This document shows positions 62,643 to 64,000 of a stretch of 64,000 bases of DNA, piece by piece. A program made the position numbers and the translations under genes. How positions within the stretch are numbered: position 1 is the first letter of the stretch; each line of letters starts with the position of its first letter. This stretch comes from Halobellus sp. MBLA0158. GTDB taxonomy: Archaea; Halobacteriota; Halobacteria; Halobacteriales; Haloferacaceae. Under the pieces are notes generated by a model that did not search any database, was not told the DNA's origin, and worked only from the letters and a program-made list of their open reading frames with translations. The stretch spans positions 2,108,001 through 2,172,000 of the forward strand of contig NZ_JBGNYA010000001.1 in the NCBI RefSeq assembly GCF_041477585.1, given 5' to 3'.

Positions 62643-63902
62643 TCACCCCAGCAGTATCGGGCCGAACAACACCCCCATCAGGTGGACGCGACGGGCGCCG
62701 ACGCGGGGCGGCAAGAGCCCGACCAGCGCGGCGAGGCAGAACACGGCTCCGCCCAGCACCCCGGCGAATCCCACGGCGAGCGCACCCAGGAGAGCGAGCA
62801 CGGCGAGCGCGAGGGGCCGACGCGGGAGCCGGCGGACGGCGCCGAGGTACCACTCGCCGACCGTCACGAGCAGGCCGATCCCGGCGCCGGCCGCGAGCAC
62901 GAGCACGGCGAGCGCGCCCGCCAGGGACCACGGATCGAGCGTCGTCCCGACGCCGACGCCGCTCCCGAGGGATTCGAGTGCCACGGTCACGCCGCTCCGG
63001 GGTGCGCCCAGAACCAGGAGCGACGCGACCGCGAAGACCGCCGTGGCCGTGTCGGCGCCGCTCGTGGCCACGACGTAGGCCCGATCGGAGCCGCGGCCCG
63101 CCGGGCCGCTGCCGCCCGCACCGCCGAGCGCCAGCACCGCCGCGACGCCCGCGGAGACGCCCGGGAGGTAGCCGACGAGCGCGCCGCCGCCGGCGCCGGA
63201 GCACGCGGCCCGGAGGGTCGCCGCCGGCGACAGCCCGAGTTCGGTACCCTCCTGCGGCGGGATCTCGCCCCGGGCGGCCAGCGCATCGAGCAGCACGGGC
63301 GCGCCGAACAGGCCGCCGAAGAGCGGGGCGAGCATCGACGCCGCGTCGGGCGGGGCCAGCGGCCCCGACGCCGGGAGATCGAGCGTCAGGAGACCGAGCG
63401 CCGTCGCGGTCGCGAGACAGAGCAGGCCCCCGACGCGGGCGCGCCGGGTCGGCTCGGCGAGGATCAAAAGCGCCGCGACGAGCGCAAGCAGGAGCGGGAG
63501 CGCCGAGAGTAACAGTCCCCGCCCAGCGGCGATGGCGAGCGAGAGCGGGATCGCGGCGAGGACGGCGACGACGAGCGCGACGCCGCTGCCGAGCGCCGAC
63601 AGGCGGATGGCTTCCCGTCCGCGACCCGCGACCACGAGCCGATGCCCCGGCAGGGCGCCCGGGGCGGTCGCGGCGTCCGGAACGCCCAGGACGAGCCCGG
63701 GGACGATAGAGAGGAACGTGTGGACGACGCCGGCCGAGAGCACCGCGGCGGCGACGGCGGCTGGCGGGCCGTCGATCCCCGGCGCGAGGCCGGCGAGGAG
63801 GAACGCGACGCTGTTGACGTGGAGCCCGGGGACGAGTCCCGTGATCGTCCCGAGGGCCACGCCGAGCAGGGCGTACGCGAGCGGCGTCGTCGGCGATACC
63901 AT
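62643..63902 (-). CDS. TctA/DUF112-type membrane permease without partner subunits
   Basis: The 419-residue protein has about ten or more helices and the TctA pattern: GTITGLVPGLHVNSVAF in the first half and a matching LVGYLPGVSAGVAAV in the second, an internal repeat with Gly-rich loops. In bacteria TctA works with TctB and binding protein TctC; neither is here, so it may act alone or with a distant partner. Substrate unknown. The ATG at 63902 is used; upstream sequence to the window edge holds only its promoter. Confidence 0.82.
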   Translation of the reverse strand: MVSPTTPLAYALLGVALGTITGLVPGLHVNSVAFLLAGLAPGIDGPPAAVAAAVLSAGVVHTFLSIVPGLVLGVPDAATAPGALPGHRLVVAGRGREAIRLSALGSGVALVVAVLAAIPLSLAIAAGRGLLLSALPLLLALVAALLILAEPTRRARVGGLLCLATATALGLLTLDLPASGPLAPPDAASMLAPLFGGLFGAPVLLDALAARGEIPPQEGTELGLSPAATLRAACSGAGGGALVGYLPGVSAGVAAVLALGGAGGSGPAGRGSDRAYVVATSGADTATAVFAVASLLVLGAPRSGVTVALESLGSGVGVGTTLDPWSLAGALAVLVLAAGAGIGLLVTVGEWYLGAVRRLPRRPLALAVLALLGALAVGFAGVLGGAVFCLAALVGLLPPRVGARRVHLMGVLFGPILLG

Positions 63903-64000
63903 CGGCGGGAGTGGGCCCGTCCCGGTATTTGAACCCTCGCGGCGAGACGGCGCACTCCACCATTCTATCCCTTCCCCGGATCGGGGGGTTTTTCGCCGGA

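Noticed and set aside
1..64000. Search for tRNA, rRNA, CRISPR, insertion sequences or attachment sites
   Set aside because: No cloverleaf with a GGTTCAAATC-like arm, no rRNA-like block, no regular repeat-spacer array and no transposase or integrase motif was seen by eye in the gaps or frames.

Overview
The window reads as a contiguous piece of the main chromosome of a halophilic archaeon (class Halobacteria). The DNA is very GC rich, the predicted proteins are strongly acidic (Asp/Glu rich, Lys poor), and the informational genes are archaeal: LSm, L37e, L7Ae, S28e, L24e, L21e, RNA polymerase subunit F, the small primase subunit, GINS, CDC48, aEF-1beta and TmcA. Many genes have an AT-rich TATA-like box about 27 nt before the start codon, as expected for the leaderless transcripts common in this group. 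TbsP-like and TrmB-type regulators and several Halobacteria-restricted small proteins agree. A placement near Haloferacales is only an impression. I see no rRNA, tRNA, CRISPR array, insertion sequence, phage gene or plasmid origin.

Layout. 1-5.6 kb: an AlaX-type editing protein cut by the window edge, a HAD phosphatase, a zinc-ribbon protein with a collagen-like tail, the one-carbon pair folD and glyA, and a TbsP-like regulator. 5.7-13 kb: a stand-alone YcaO protein, a DUF63 membrane protein, an inositol-monophosphatase-family enzyme, and a biotin carboxylase/BCCP gene followed by birA. 13-20 kb: asd, a peroxiredoxin, an HD protein, a probably frameshifted small membrane gene, ilvD, the diadenylate cyclase dacZ, a His-rich MoaB, and the lsm-rpl37e pair. 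20-32 kb: a histidine kinase, RNase J with a prenyl synthase, a dehalogenase-like HAD protein, gltX with a cyclase-family gene, secreted proteins, hisD with a methyltransferase, a universal stress protein and an IscA-type protein. 32-45 kb: small conserved proteins, paired membrane proteins, a beta-helix lipoprotein, dodecin, a nucleotidase-like phosphoesterase, an MscS channel, a PAC2 protein, trmB, a membrane-tethered HTH protein facing a secreted protein, priS-gins and a BCP peroxiredoxin. 45-54 kb: an Hsp20-like protein with cdc48, a hydrolase, an eIF2B-like protein, a GNAT enzyme and tmcA. 53.6-64 kb: the rpl7ae-rps28e-rpl24e-ndk operon, a two-gene MetE-like operon, the rpl21e-rpoF-DUF655-ksgA-mscS-hemK block, a zinc-finger micro-protein with aEF-1beta, and a TctA-like permease.

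How it fits together. Much of the window is housekeeping: translation, RNA turnover, replication priming, amino-acid synthesis (Asp family, branched-chain, His, Met), one-carbon metabolism and biotin-dependent carboxylation. Two regulators linked to haloarchaeal sugar metabolism, TbsP and TrmB, are both present, and trmB has a TrmB-like motif in its own promoter.

The least explained signals are mostly non-coding: a symmetric four-half-site array between a membrane-tethered HTH gene and its divergent neighbour; a structured, box-C-like leader before rpl7ae; a perfect inverted repeat upstream of the hsp20-cdc48 promoter; operator-like palindromes at the folD and metE-like promoters; and a long hairpin between convergent genes. 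Among proteins, the stand-alone YcaO, the MetE-like pair in which one partner lacks zinc cysteines, the His-rich MoaB and the collagen-tailed zinc-ribbon protein stand out.
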